Source: Sphingobacterium sp. T2
GTDB taxonomy: Bacteria > Bacteroidota > Bacteroidia > Sphingobacteriales > Sphingobacteriaceae
Direction: 5' to 3'
DNA: 52,447 nt
Assembly: GCF_000814685.1 (NCBI RefSeq)
Contig: NZ_JXAC01000081.1
Coordinates: 1-52,447, forward strand
Every line of letters starts with the position of its first letter. Position 1 is the stretch's first letter. Position numbers and translations under genes: made by a program. The notes below the pieces were generated by a model. The model did not search any database. It saw only the letters and a program-made list of their open reading frames with translations, and was not told the origin of the DNA. This document shows, in pieces, positions 27,945 to 37,855 of this stretch.

Positions 27945-28841
27945 ATGAGAGGGACAATATCGACAGGAATTTGGTTAGTGTTTTTCGGAATTGTGGCTTT
28001 ACTGCACAATTTTGATGTGGTGCATTTCAACTTTTATGCTATACTCAAATACTGGCCTTTGATCATTATCTCCGTTGGAATAAACTTAATGTTTCAATAT
28101 AAAAACTTTGGAACCGCGATAATCATTGCTGCCAACGTAGCTATATGTGCATTTTTGGCAGTAATAGGTTACACTTCGGAAGAAAAGTTCAACTGGAAAG
28201 ATAAGATTAACTTTGAAAGTTCGGTAAAAACCAAGGGGAACTCTCCGAACAGTGTAATCATACCGTTAAAAGATTCTGTATCTAATCCGGAATTTTCCTT
28301 TAATATTAGTGCAGCTACCATAACTATAGATAGCACTACCCATCATTTTCTAGAAGCAAAATCTACCAACAAAAGCATAGGTTTCTCTTTGGAGAAGAAA
28401 AGAAACAGTATTGAGCTTGATGGTAGCATCACCAATAAAAAGGCCAAAGATAATTTTGTCACCTTGGCTTTTCATAAAGATTTTGTGTGGGACTTATCCT
28501 TCAACATTGCTGCGTCTCGCTTCGATGCCGACTTCAGCAGCTGCCAATTCTCCAATTTGGAGTTGAACGGCGCCGCAGCAGATATTCAATTAAAGTTGGG
28601 AAATCCCGTTAAGCGAGAAACCACTATAGAAGTCAATACAGCGGCCTCGGCCTGCAAAATTTCCATTCCGAAAGATGCTGCCTGTGCTGTCGAGATGGCT
28701 ACCATCCTTTCCTCTAACAAACTGGATGGATTTACCAAAGTGGATGACCAGTGGCAGACAGCAAACTTCAACTCCGCTTCCCAAAAATATATTATTGAAA
28801 TCAATGGGGCTGCCAACTCACTGACCATAGAGAGATATTAA
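27945..28841 (+). CDS. LiaF-like membrane protein with beta-helical C-terminal domain
   Basis: A 298-residue protein. The first about 85 residues contain three to four hydrophobic segments in the LiaI/LiaF transmembrane (DUF5668) pattern: GIWLVFFGIVALLHNF, then YWPLIIISVGINLMF. The rest is a soluble, beta-rich domain with alternating small and polar residues (NGAAADIQLKLGN, NTAASACKISIPKD) like the DUF4097/auto-adhesin or cell-wall-active-antibiotics domains. The family is linked to envelope stress sensing in Firmicutes; its role in Bacteroidota is unknown. It is divergent from the MlaE-MlaF genes. Confidence 0.72.
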   Translation: MRGTISTGIWLVFFGIVALLHNFDVVHFNFYAILKYWPLIIISVGINLMFQYKNFGTAIIIAANVAICAFLAVIGYTSEEKFNWKDKINFESSVKTKGNSPNSVIIPLKDSVSNPEFSFNISAATITIDSTTHHFLEAKSTNKSIGFSLEKKRNSIELDGSITNKKAKDNFVTLAFHKDFVWDLSFNIAASRFDADFSSCQFSNLELNGAAADIQLKLGNPVKRETTIEVNTAASACKISIPKDAACAVEMATILSSNKLDGFTKVDDQWQTANFNSASQKYIIEINGAANSLTIERY

Positions 28842-28870
28842 AATAGGTTAGTAATAAACCTATAAATACC

Positions 28871-28878
28871 TACCTTTG
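28871..28878 (+). promoter_or_regulatory. -7 promoter element of ispG
   Basis: TACCTTTG lies 8 bases before the ispG ATG, implying a very short 5' leader. No clear -33 TTG is visible. Confidence 0.5.
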
Positions 28879-28886
28879 TACTTGTA

Positions 28887-30884
28887 ATGGAAGCACAACA
28901 ACGTTTGACATTGCCTGGAGGCTATTGTAACTCCAAGCTTATATATTCCCGTTTCAAAACAAGGGAAATCTATATTGGCGATGTACCTATGGGCGCAGAT
29001 AACCCTATACGTATCCAAAGTATGACAACTATCGATACGATGGACACGCTAGGTACGGTAGAACAAACCATACGCATGGTAGAAGCTGGCTGTGAATATG
29101 TGCGTATCACGGCCCCAAGCATCAAAGAAGCTGAAAATCTCGCCAACATTAAAAAGGAATTACGTGCCAGAGGATGCAACGTACCGCTGGTAGCAGATAT
29201 ACACTTTACCCCTAATGCCGCGGAAGTGGCCGCTCGTATCGTAGAAAAGGTACGTATCAATCCCGGCAATTATGCTGACAAAAAACGTTTCGATCAAATA
29301 GATTATACAGACGAAGCATATCAGGCTGAACTAGATCGTATCTATAAAAAGTTTGCCCCTTTGGTGGCTATCTGTAAAGAGTACGGAACAGCAATGCGTA
29401 TAGGTACCAACCACGGTTCCTTATCTGACCGCATCATGAGTAGATATGGAGACACACCGGAAGGCATGGTAGAATCCGCCATGGAATTTATACGCATATG
29501 TGAGGACCTAAAATTTCATAACCTCTGCGTGTCGATGAAATCATCCAATCCGCAGGTAATGGTTCAGGCTTACCGCCTCCTGGTAGAAAGAATGGTGGCA
29601 GAAAACATGAACTACCCATTACACCTCGGGGTGACAGAAGCAGGAGACGGTGAAGATGGACGCATAAAATCTGCCGTAGGTATTGGAACGCTGTTGGAAG
29701 ATGGTATTGGAGACACAATACGTGTCTCGCTGACCGAAGAACCGGAAAAGGAAGCACCGGTAGCCATAGCCTTGGTAAATCGCTACAGTACACGTAAGAC
29801 ACAGGCGGCCCAGGAGAACAGAGAAATCCTAGCTTTCAGCGCCGAGCAGAAAACGACCCCTTACCATACAAGAGAAGTCAACGCCTTCATCGGCGGATCC
29901 ATGGTTCCACGTGTAATCATAGATATTTCATCCCGCAACCTAAAAGATCCTTTTATCCTTTCGGATGTAGGATACAAATATGATGCGCTGAATGACAAAT
30001 ACCACATGGGAGACCAATCGGTGGATTTCGTATATCTTGCCGATGAATTGCCTTCATTCACCATGCCGGGTAACCTTAAACAACTTTATAACTACAAAAC
30101 TTGGCTCCAACTCTCCAACAAAACGAATATACACCCTATCTACTCTTTGGCTGAATACAATACTGCAGAGATTAAAGATCCGGCATTAAATATAGTACGT
30201 CTTCGCAACGATGAGCTAAACAGCGAAGAGTTCAGCAACCTTAGCATTGACCATACACTGGTATTTGTCGCGGAAACCGACCATGTTCATGGCATGGCTG
30301 ATCAGCGCCAGTTTTTTGCCAATCTGCAGGAAATAGGATTAGATATTCCTGTTATCATCAAACGTTCTTATGCCAGAGAAGAATTTTCAGGACCCGTAGG
30401 TGATGCGATGAATCCTGAAGAACCAATCTCAAAGATACAGCTATACGCCGCCACTGACTTTGGCGCCTTGCTTATAGATGGTTTAGGCTCCGGCATATGG
30501 ATAGACTCTCCTGCTACGCCGACGGACAAGCTTGCCTCTATTTCATTCGGTATTTTGCAGGCTACCCGCTCCCGCATTTCCAAGACAGAATATATTTCCT
30601 GTCCGAGCTGCGGACGTACCCTGTTCGACCTACAAGAAACTACCCAGATGATTCGTTCGCGAACCAGTCACCTCAAAGGGCTTAAGATTGGCATCATGGG
30701 ATGTATAGTGAACGGCCCCGGCGAGATGGCCGATGCAGACTACGGCTATGTAGGTGCCGGACCAGGTAAAGTTACCTTATACAGAGGTCAGCAAGTGGTT
30801 AAACGTAATGTAAATTCTGCCGACGCCTTAGATGAACTCATCAACATCATCAAAGCGGACGGCAGATGGATAGACGAAAATTAA
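28887..30884 (+). CDS. ispG: 4-hydroxy-3-methylbut-2-en-1-yl diphosphate synthase, long form
   Basis: The penultimate enzyme of the MEP isoprenoid pathway, with a [4Fe-4S] cluster. At 665 residues it is the three-domain form (TIM barrel, inserted domain, cluster domain) seen in Bacteroidota, Chlamydiae and plants. The barrel begins RIQSMTTIDTMDT and has VRITAPSIKEAENL and VADIHFTPNAA. The insert spans about residues 310-560. The C-terminal domain carries CPSCGRTLFDL and GIMGCIVNGPGEMADAD with the three cluster Cys. The MEP pathway partner genes are not in the window. Confidence 0.96.
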   Translation: MEAQQRLTLPGGYCNSKLIYSRFKTREIYIGDVPMGADNPIRIQSMTTIDTMDTLGTVEQTIRMVEAGCEYVRITAPSIKEAENLANIKKELRARGCNVPLVADIHFTPNAAEVAARIVEKVRINPGNYADKKRFDQIDYTDEAYQAELDRIYKKFAPLVAICKEYGTAMRIGTNHGSLSDRIMSRYGDTPEGMVESAMEFIRICEDLKFHNLCVSMKSSNPQVMVQAYRLLVERMVAENMNYPLHLGVTEAGDGEDGRIKSAVGIGTLLEDGIGDTIRVSLTEEPEKEAPVAIALVNRYSTRKTQAAQENREILAFSAEQKTTPYHTREVNAFIGGSMVPRVIIDISSRNLKDPFILSDVGYKYDALNDKYHMGDQSVDFVYLADELPSFTMPGNLKQLYNYKTWLQLSNKTNIHPIYSLAEYNTAEIKDPALNIVRLRNDELNSEEFSNLSIDHTLVFVAETDHVHGMADQRQFFANLQEIGLDIPVIIKRSYAREEFSGPVGDAMNPEEPISKIQLYAATDFGALLIDGLGSGIWIDSPATPTDKLASISFGILQATRSRISKTEYISCPSCGRTLFDLQETTQMIRSRTSHLKGLKIGIMGCIVNGPGEMADADYGYVGAGPGKVTLYRGQQVVKRNVNSADALDELINIIKADGRWIDEN

Positions 30885-30892
30885 TTCTACCT

Positions 30893-30933
30893 ATACTAAT
30901 AAGACCTTAGAAAATTTCTAAGCTTATTAGTAT
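30893..30933. terminator. Long AT-rich hairpin between convergent ispG and MFS genes
   Basis: ATACTAATAAG (30893-30903) pairs with CTTATTAGTAT (30923-30933), and the interior CTTAGAAAATTTCTAAG is itself palindromic. It is placed exactly between two convergent stops but lacks a clear T-tract; a terminator role is probable. Confidence 0.55.
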
Positions 30934-32179
30934 CACTTTCTCCATTGAGGATATTCAATCTTAAATAATTTACGTTGAATATGCAGACGTAGATAAATAT
31001 AGAAACAAACGGATATCAAAACGCCTATACTTCCCATGATATAAAGCGCATTTTTAAGCCCTACAGCTTCAGCCATAGCACCCGTTAACAAACTTCCTAT
31101 TGGGAAGATTCCTTGAAAAGCCATCACATAATAAGACATTATACGCGCCCTAAAAGCCGGTAAGGAATGGGTCTGTATATAGGTATTGATACTGGAGTTT
31201 TGCATCATCATGGCGAAGGATACCGCTACAGTAGATAAAATGGCAGAAGGTAAGAAATGTGAATAAGCAAGTAACAACAGCGACACGCCCATGATCAATG
31301 CCGAAAACATTACTCGATAGCGAAGATTCTCTCCAGACTTGAGACTCGCCATCCGTATAGCTCCAATCATAGCCCCTAATCCAGCCGCCGACTCAAACCA
31401 CGAAAAGGTTGCTTCATCTCCATGGAATAGATCACGTGCAACAGCCGGCAATAGAGAAGTATAAGGAATGAACAAATAGGACTCGAAAATGTCATGATAA
31501 TAATCAAAGAAGCAAGATGAGGAGATCGCTTCAGATAATCAAAACCATCCTTCAACCCTTGCATATGAGAGCTGCCCTTGGATAAGATTATTGGCTTCTC
31601 CTTCACTTTCATCAACGACAAAGTTGTCAAAACCGGAATAAAACTCAGGAAATTAACAAAGAAACACATCAGTTCACCATAGGCACTCAAAAGAAAACCT
31701 CCTATGGCGGGCCCTACCATACGTGCCGCATTAAAGACGGAGGAATTCAACGCAATGGCATTGGGCAAATCCTTTCTATTATCAACCAAGGAAGACAAGA
31801 GAGCCTGTCTGCCCAACACATCGAAAGCATTAATCACCCCTTGTGTAAAGCCTAGCACGCACAACCACGTTACTGACTCCCAACCGACAAATACTACTAA
31901 TGTCAACAGCCCCGCCTGTAACATCAGAAGCACCTGCGTCCATACCACCAGCCTGTATTTAGAGCGCCTGTCTACAAAAGATCCTATAAAAGGCGACAGC
32001 ACCAACGAAGGCAGAAGAGAAATGAAAGAGACAAAGCCTAACCAAAATACAGAGTTCGTAAGTTCATATACCAGCCAGCTTATGGCTATGCGCTGCATCC
32101 ATGTACCTAGAAGGGATAATGACTGTCCTATCGTATGCAGCCTAAAATTAGGATAATGCAACGACCTGAAAATTTCCAT
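30933..32179 (-). CDS. MFS transporter, EntS/MFS_3-like, one frameshift
   Basis: A reconstructed 12-helix permease of about 415 residues. The N-terminal half has the family pattern RLHTIGQSLSLLGTWMQRIAISWLVYEL, and the loop SFVDRRSKYRLV with the MFS A-type motif. Similar proteins export enterobactin or other small molecules; the substrate here is unknown. The frame breaks near 31477: the coding strand AGTCCTATTTG should be AGTCCTTATTTG, giving FSSPYLFIPYTSLLPAVARDL, so one T is missing. It is a single-gene unit divergent from the transaldolase gene. Confidence 0.85.
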
Positions 32180-32214
32180 GCAAGCAATATATCTCTAAAT
32201 ATTGAATAATTAAC

Positions 32215-32222
32215 TACATTTG
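32215..32222 (+). promoter_or_regulatory. -7 promoter element of the transaldolase-like gene
   Basis: TACATTTG fits TAnnTTTG, 55 bases before the ATG at 32278. Confidence 0.4.
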
Positions 32223-32277
32223 TAACAGCTAAATTTATAGATAGTTTTAAATTTATTACATTTCAACAGATTAGAGC

Positions 32278-32937
32278 ATGAAGTTTTTTATCGACACAGC
32301 CAACCTAGATCAAATCAAAGAGGCACAAGACTTAGGCGTATTGGACGGGGTAACAACCAACCCTAGCTTAATGGCAAAAGAAGGCATAACAGGAGAAGAA
32401 AATATTCTAAATCACTACAAAGCTATTTGCGACATCGTAGATGGCGACGTAAGTGCTGAGGTAATCTCTACCGATTACGAAAACATGATTAAAGAAGGTG
32501 AAAAATTAGCATCTTTAGACCCTAAGATTGTGGTTAAGGTACCTATGATTAAAGATGGTGTTAAAGCTATCAAATACTTTAGCCAAAAAGGTATCAAAAC
32601 TAACTGTACGTTGGTATTCTCTGCAGGTCAGGCCTTATTAGCAGCCAAGGCGGGAGCTACCTACGTTTCACCTTTCGTTGGCCGTTTGGACGACATCTCT
32701 GTAGATGGCTTAGGCCTTATCGAAGAGATCCGTCTTATCTATGACAACTACGGATTCCAAACACAAATCCTTGCCGCTTCCATCCGTCACAGCGCACATA
32801 TCTTAAGCTGTGCGAAGATCGGCGCCGATGTGATGACAGGTCCTTTGTCGGCTATCACCGCTCTTCTAAAACATCCTTTAACTGATAGCGGCTTGGCTCA
32901 GTTCTTAGCAGACCACGCCAAAGCAGCAGGCAAATAA
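32278..32937 (+). CDS. Transaldolase / fructose-6-phosphate aldolase family protein
   Basis: A 219-residue TIM-barrel class I aldolase of the short TalC/FSA type. [16 protein letters not shown] and [12 protein letters not shown] form the substrate-binding start. The Schiff-base lysine lies in [11 protein letters not shown] (about residue 85), and [11 protein letters not shown] and [12 protein letters not shown] complete the site. Length alone does not separate transaldolase from fructose-6-phosphate aldolase. In Bacteroidota it usually serves as the pentose phosphate transaldolase. A terminator follows. Confidence 0.92.
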   Translation: MKFFIDTANLDQIKEAQDLGVLDGVTTNPSLMAKEGITGEENILNHYKAICDIVDGDVSAEVISTDYENMIKEGEKLASLDPKIVVKVPMIKDGVKAIKYFSQKGIKTNCTLVFSAGQALLAAKAGATYVSPFVGRLDDISVDGLGLIEEIRLIYDNYGFQTQILAASIRHSAHILSCAKIGADVMTGPLSAITALLKHPLTDSGLAQFLADHAKAAGK

Positions 32938-32960
32938 AACGAAATTACACGCATATTGTG

Positions 32961-32996
32961 AAACCCTCCAACACTCCATTGGAGGGTTTTCTTTTA
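32961..32996 (+). terminator. Terminator after the transaldolase-like gene
   Basis: The 10-base arms AAACCCTCCA and TGGAGGGTTT enclose a 9-base loop, followed by TCTTTT. Confidence 0.88.
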
Positions 32997-33022
32997 CCCT
33001 TAAAATTTAGTATTTTTACATC

Positions 33023-33496
33023 ATGAAAACTGCAGCACACGAAGTAAATAGGACAGCTACTCAAGCTGATTTTACCCAACTTTTGAAGTCGAACGGACTA
33101 AAAGTTACCAAACCGCGCCTTCGTGTTCTGGAAGTAATATCTGACAAAAAGACAGCCATCAAACAACCCGAATTGGAGAAGGTGTTCGGCTCCGAAATAG
33201 ACCGCGTGACCTTATACCGCATCCTGGCATCTTTCGAAGACAAGGGAATACTCCACAAAATTTTTGACCTGCACGGCACTGCCACCTATGCCATATGCTC
33301 ATCCAAATGTACCGAACATCACCACCACGATCAGCATGTTCATTTCATTTGTTCAGTATGCAACAGTGTGTACTGCCTTGACGAAATTTCCATTCCAAAG
33401 ATTAACGTTCCACAAAATTTTTCCCTTCATTCTATAGGCATTAATGCAGTAGGTATCTGCAGCAACTGCCAGGAAGAAATCACCGAAAATAAATAG
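33023..33496 (+). CDS. Fur-family metalloregulator with His-rich segment
   Basis: A 157-residue winged-helix repressor. The DNA-binding domain contains KVTKPRLRVLEVI and the recognition helix segment DRVTLYRILASFEDKGIL. The dimerisation part carries a structural zinc site (CSVC at about residue 112 and CSNC at about residue 149), plus an unusual SSKCTEHHHHDQHVHF segment just before it. The metal sensed (Fe, Zn or Mn) cannot be told; a Zur-like role is plausible from the Cys/His content. No obvious metal uptake genes lie in the window. The start is only about 14 bases after a TATTTTTA promoter-like motif. Confidence 0.88.
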   Translation: MKTAAHEVNRTATQADFTQLLKSNGLKVTKPRLRVLEVISDKKTAIKQPELEKVFGSEIDRVTLYRILASFEDKGILHKIFDLHGTATYAICSSKCTEHHHHDQHVHFICSVCNSVYCLDEISIPKINVPQNFSLHSIGINAVGICSNCQEEITENK

Positions 33497-33598
33497 CTTT
33501 CCACTTTTCTTACAACCTGAAGACTGAAAATCTTGCACATTCTTCAATATCGTGCAAAAAAGGTCTTTAATATGAATTTCATGCCTAAAAATCACGCC

Positions 33599-33662
33599 TT
33601 TATTTTAGCTAAATAGAATTATAAATCTTTATTTTATAATTATTTAAATCAGCTAAAATAAA
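33599..33662. repeat. Long imperfect palindrome in the fur-rnr spacer
   Basis: Outer arms TTTATTTTAGCT (33599-33610) and AGCTAAAATAAA (33651-33662) are perfectly complementary; inner arms AATTATAAA (33617-33625) and TTTATAATT (33633-33641) are too. The centre is TCTTTAT. It is AT-only except for the GC of AGCT and two other bases, and has no T-tract. Confidence 0.7.
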
Positions 33663-33894
33663 ACATTAAATTGACACATATAATTATCCAAAACAACTTG
33701 ACAAAAAACAAACAACAAACTAAAACACTGACAATCAAGCTATTACAAAATAATATTTTAGCATAAAAACTAAATAAATAACTATTTATCAATACATTAT
33801 TAAAACTAAAATAAACACTAAATTCATAAACAAAACTTTACCTTCATCCAAAAGCTTAACAAAGGCTTAATATGAATATCTGGTATCAATTTTG

Positions 33895-33902
33895 TATCTT
33901 TA
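33895..33902 (+). promoter_or_regulatory. Probable -7 promoter element of rnr
   Basis: TATCTTTA differs from TAnnTTTG at the last base. It lies 96 bases before the rnr ATG. Confidence 0.35.
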
Positions 33903-33998
33903 GAACCAACTAGAATAGAATACCTATCTGCCCAAATGAAAGTAGCCCCTCTCCTACTCTTGGTTTAAGATAGAAGAAATGAACAACAGAAAACTTCA

Positions 33999-36130
33999 AT
34001 GAAGAACAAAAAAGAAAACCCATATAAAGAAGTCTTAACAAAACTGATTATTGACGTCTTTGAGAAAAACGGTAATCAGCTAATGAACTACAAACAGGTA
34101 GCGGCAAAGCTTAACATCACGGATGCAGAGTCAAAAGCCGCTATTGCAGACATCCTCAATGACGCCTCCAAAGAAGGCTTCTTCCAACAACCCGAAAGAG
34201 GGAAATTTAAATTACGACAGCTTAACGTTTACATAACAGGAACTGTCGATATGACAGCTGACGGATCAGCCTACATCGTGCCAGACGACGAGCTTGAAAA
34301 CGACATCTTCGTAGCTCCAAGAAAGCTGCGACAAGCTCTCCATGGAGACTATGTTAAAGTGCACGTTTACGAACGTAAAAAAGGAAAGAAAAGAGAAGGT
34401 GAAGTGGTGGAAATTTTGCAGCGTGCAAAAACCGATTTCACCGGAACGATAGAGATCTCGAAGAACTACGCCTTTTTCCTTCCGGATGACAGGAAAATGC
34501 TTAATGATATCTTCGTGCCTTTGGCCAACCTCAACGGCGCCAAGGATGGAGAGAAGGTAGTTGTCTCCATCATCGAATGGCCAAAAAATGCCAAGAACCC
34601 GATAGGTACGGTAAAGGCTGTACTAGGAAAAAAAGGAGAGAACGACACCGAAATGAATGCCATCCTTACGGATTTCGGTTTTCCACTAAAATTTCCGGAT
34701 GAGGTAGAAAAGGCAGTCCAAGCTATACCGGACGAAATTCCGACAGAAGAGATAGCAAAACGTCGTGACTTCAGAGACGTCCTCACCTTTACAATAGACC
34801 CTTTCGACGCCAAAGATTTTGACGACGCCATCTCCTTCCGTGTGCTGGACAATGGCAATTACGAAATCGGAGTACACATCGCGGACGTGACCTATTACGT
34901 CACGCCGGACTCTATCTTAGATAAGGAAGCTTTCAGCAGAGGAACCTCCGTCTATTTGGTTGACCGTGTTATCCCGATGTTGCCAGAGCGCTTGTCCAAC
35001 GATTTATGTTCATTAAAACCCAATGTGGATAGGCTTACCTTTTCTGCCGTATTCGAGATGGACGATAAGGCCAACGTGTTGAATGAATGGTTCGGCCGCA
35101 CCATCATCCATTCGGACCGCCGCTTCACTTATGAGGAAGCTCAAGAAATCATCGAAACAAAAGAAGGGGATCACGCCGAAGCTATACTCAAATTAAATGA
35201 ACTGGCTCACATCTTGCGTGAACGCAAATTTAAAAATGGCGCAATAAGCTTCGAAAGTGAAGAGGTGAAATTTCACTTGGATGAAAACGGAAAACCTTTA
35301 GGTGTCTACACCAAGATCCGAAAGGATGCACACAAACTGATAGAAGACTTCATGTTGCTAGCCAACCGCAAGGTGGCAGAATTTATCGGCAAACGCGGAA
35401 AAGGAAAGAACAAGCCCGGCTTTGTGTATCGCTTTCACGATGTACCTAATACCGAAACACTGACCAGCTTCTCCACCTTTGCTGCCCGTTTCGGCCATAA
35501 GCTCAATCTACGCACTGAAAAGGAAGCAGCAAAATCCCTAAATGCACTGATGACACGTATTGAGGGCACAAAAGAACAAAACCTTTTGACCTCCTTGGCG
35601 ATTCGGTCCATGGCTAAAGCTATATATACAACCAAGCGTCATTCGCACTACGGACTAGCTTTCGACTACTACACCCATTTCACATCACCTATACGTCGTT
35701 ATCCAGACGTAATGGTACATAGACTTCTTCAGTTCTACTTAGAAGGAGGCAAAAACATTAATATAGAACAATACGAAAAGATGGCCGAACATTCGTCACA
35801 AATGGAAAAGAAAGCAGCCGAAGCCGAAAGAGCGTCCATCAAATACAAACAAGCCGAATTCTTACAAAATCAGATTGGCGTTGAATACATCGGTATTGTT
35901 TCTGGTGTCACAGAATGGGGAATGTACGTGGAGATCGAAGAAAATAAATGTGAAGGTATGGTTAGATTGAGGGATATTACAGATGATTTCTACATCCTCG
36001 ACGAGAAAAATTACGCTATCATAGGACAGCGTAAAGAAAAAAGTATATCAGCTGGGAGACGAAGTACGTATCAAAGTGAAAAAAGTAAGACTTAGAAAAA
36101 AGACAGATAGATTTTACGCTTATCAGCTAA
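33999..36130 (+). CDS. rnr: Ribonuclease R, two frameshifts at the 3' end
   Basis: A 3'-5' exoribonuclease of about 709 residues that degrades structured RNA. In order: an N-terminal helix-turn-helix-like region, cold-shock OB folds, the RNB catalytic domain with DPFDAKDFDDAISF (metal-binding Asp residues, about 267-280), and YTHFTSPIRRYPDVMVHRLL. A C-terminal S1 domain has YIGIVSGVTEWGMYVEIEENKCEG. The end is disturbed: a run of six A at 36037-36042 should be five, and AA at 36087-36088 should be A. Correcting both gives VYQLGDEVRIKVKKV then DLEKRQIDFTLIS and a TAA at 36128-36130, the expected S1 end. Confidence 0.92.
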
Positions 36131-36131
36131 T

Positions 36132-36165
36132 AAAGAAATCCTAAGCCGAGGCTTAGGATTTCTTT
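36132..36165. terminator. Bidirectional terminator between rnr and the metallophosphoesterase gene
   Basis: The 15-base arms AAAGAAATCCTAAGC and GCTTAGGATTTCTTT are perfectly complementary around CGAG, with T-rich flanks, at a convergent junction. Confidence 0.88.
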
Positions 36166-36180
36166 ATTTAGGTCATACAC

Positions 36181-37165
36181 CTATTTTCTCCATTTAAAAA
36201 CTGTTCCGTTAAATCCAGAAACGGAATCCGGTAAAGTTTCCAAGCTTATATGCGAATGGAAAGCCGGTTCATACCCCGTTATTTCTACCGCCTCTATTCC
36301 TTTTCTTTTAGGGAGGGTGATGAGTGCGTATGCTTTCGTCGCCGGAGCCGTATGCCCCAGCAATGGTCTAGGCCCTCCACCAAGACATCCGGCATGCAGC
36401 AGCACCAGCTCTTCCTTTGTCGCCGGATAGTAGGCATGCTGATGTCCGGAAATATACATATCCACACCGTGTTTACGGAGAAATTCAAGCGTAGCATCCG
36501 CCTCGTTAAGTACCTCCCCTTTCTTATTTTTTGAAGCAACGATAGCATAGAGCGGAAGATGGCCAAGCACGACGCGCGCACGGGCTTGCTTAGCTATAGG
36601 CTGTTCCAACTGCACTGCCATCCACTGCTTCACGGACTCAGGAATCACTGCCGAAGAGGCATCCCAGCTTATGAAAAACAACATTATCTTTCATATAGGA
36701 GTAATAGTATGGATAGTAAGTGTCATCCACAAAAACAAGATTTGTCTTTTGCTTATTCTTAATCCAAAACGAGGAAGCTGCCGCCCTATCAAGCTTATAG
36801 CTAGGAGAAGCATCGTGATTGCCCACAGTAAAACCAAAGGGTATGCGCAACTGAGCAATAGGTTCCAACACATACTGACCGAAAGCCAGCCACATTGAAT
36901 CCAGACGCGAAGCCGTCAACAAAGCTTTCTGCCCTGCGACCATATCTCCCCCACATAAAATAAGATCCGGCTTAATATCCTTAATACGCGCCACCACATC
37001 ATGGACCTCCTTACTGTAGGTGACCGAACCATAACTATCGTTCAGATCTGAAATCAAAAGAATTTTCAGTTTACGATTTTTACTTTCTTTGCGTAGGGAC
37101 TGTGCCACAGCGAAGGTACAGCCCAGACAAAGTATTAGACTTACAAGTATTCTGTGTAGACTCAT
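36181..37165 (-). CDS. Secreted calcineurin-like metallophosphoesterase, one frameshift
   Basis: A reconstructed protein of about 328 residues. An N-terminal signal peptide (residues 1-22, ending near FAVAQ) points to the periplasm or outside. Metal motifs: LLISDLNDSYG (motif I, with Asn where the usual DxH has His), CGGDMVAG, VGNHDASP, VVLGHLPLY and ISGHQHAYYP (final GHxH). The frame breaks at the A-run 36674-36678 (five, should be four, on the plus strand), restoring DNVVFISWDASSAVIPESV. The substrate is unknown. It is a single-gene unit divergent from the str operon. Confidence 0.85.
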
Positions 37166-37377
37166 ACTTCAAAAGTAACCATTAACGTCCATATCTTATC
37201 TTTCATACAGAATTTTTCAACACTATTTTCCAAAAAAGACAAGTACACCTTAACTTTGCACATCATTTTAACGAGAAAAAAGAACAGACAATCCCTACAG
37301 CAGCTAATGCTTGAAAAGTGCGGTTTATGTCTAAAACTTTTTTCTACACAACACTTTACATTTACATTTTTTCTATA

Positions 37378-37385
37378 TATCTTTG
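37378..37385 (+). promoter_or_regulatory. -7 promoter element of the str operon
   Basis: TATCTTTG lies 46 bases before the rpsL ATG, with a TTTACA about 18 bases upstream that may act as the -33 part. The 37166-37431 gap contains no gene. Confidence 0.55.
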
Positions 37386-37431
37386 CGGACTTAAAAAAGG
37401 ATTTTAAACAAAAATTTAAAACGAAAGGTAA

Positions 37432-37836
37432 ATGCCTACTATTCAACAATTAGTTAGAAAAGGTAGAGTAGCTCTGGTTGATAAGAGTAAGTCACCAGCG
37501 TTGGACTCATGTCCACAGCGAAGAGGTGTGTGTACACGTGTATACACTACTACCCCTAAGAAACCAAACTCAGCAATGCGTAAAGTAGCTCGTGTACGTT
37601 TAACAAACGGTAAAGAGGTGAACGCGTACATTCCAGGTGAAGGTCACAACTTACAAGAACACTCGATTGTATTGATCCGTGGTGGTCGTGTGAAAGACTT
37701 ACCAGGTGTGCGTTACCACATCATCCGTGGTGCACTAGATACTTCAGGTGTAGCAGGTCGTAACCAACGTCGTTCGAAATATGGAACTAAACGTCCTAAA
37801 CCAGGACAGGCGGCTCCAGCAAAAGGTAAAAAATAA
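37432..37836 (+). CDS. rpsL: 30S ribosomal protein S12
   Basis: A 134-residue decoding-centre protein. [12 protein letters not shown] and [31 protein letters not shown] are the universal signatures, followed by [11 protein letters not shown] and [14 protein letters not shown]. The lysine of TTPKKPNS that is often changed in streptomycin resistance is wild type. It is the first gene of the str operon, with rpsG 19 bases on. Confidence 0.98.
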   Translation: MPTIQQLVRKGRVALVDKSKSPALDSCPQRRGVCTRVYTTTPKKPNSAMRKVARVRLTNGKEVNAYIPGEGHNLQEHSIVLIRGGRVKDLPGVRYHIIRGALDTSGVAGRNQRRSKYGTKRPKPGQAAPAKGKK

Positions 37837-37842
37837 TTAAAC

Positions 37843-37848
37843 GGAGGA
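37843..37848 (+). promoter_or_regulatory. Strong Shine-Dalgarno of rpsG
   Basis: GGAGGA lies 7 bases before the rpsG ATG. This is unusual in the window, where most starts have no recognisable SD, as expected for Bacteroidota. Confidence 0.7.
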
Positions 37849-37855
37849 AAAGAAA

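Larger units (their letters stand above)
33497..33998. other. 502-base AT-rich gene-free spacer before rnr
   Basis: No coding frame is convincing on either strand. It holds a short TTGCAC/GTGCAA repeat (33533-33557), the long imperfect palindrome at 33599-33662, about 200 bases of very A-rich sequence, and a -7-like TATCTTTA at 33895-33902 that probably serves rnr. Confidence 0.7.

Noticed and set aside
30893-30933. Long hairpin as an attachment or integron-like site
   Set aside because: No recombinase, no repeat copies and placement exactly between convergent stops; a terminator role is simpler.
37162-37449. A 95-codon minus-strand open frame over the rpsL promoter
   Set aside because: It overlaps the rpsL start and promoter, has a low-complexity, Cys/Phe-rich product with no recognisable domain, and no start signal.
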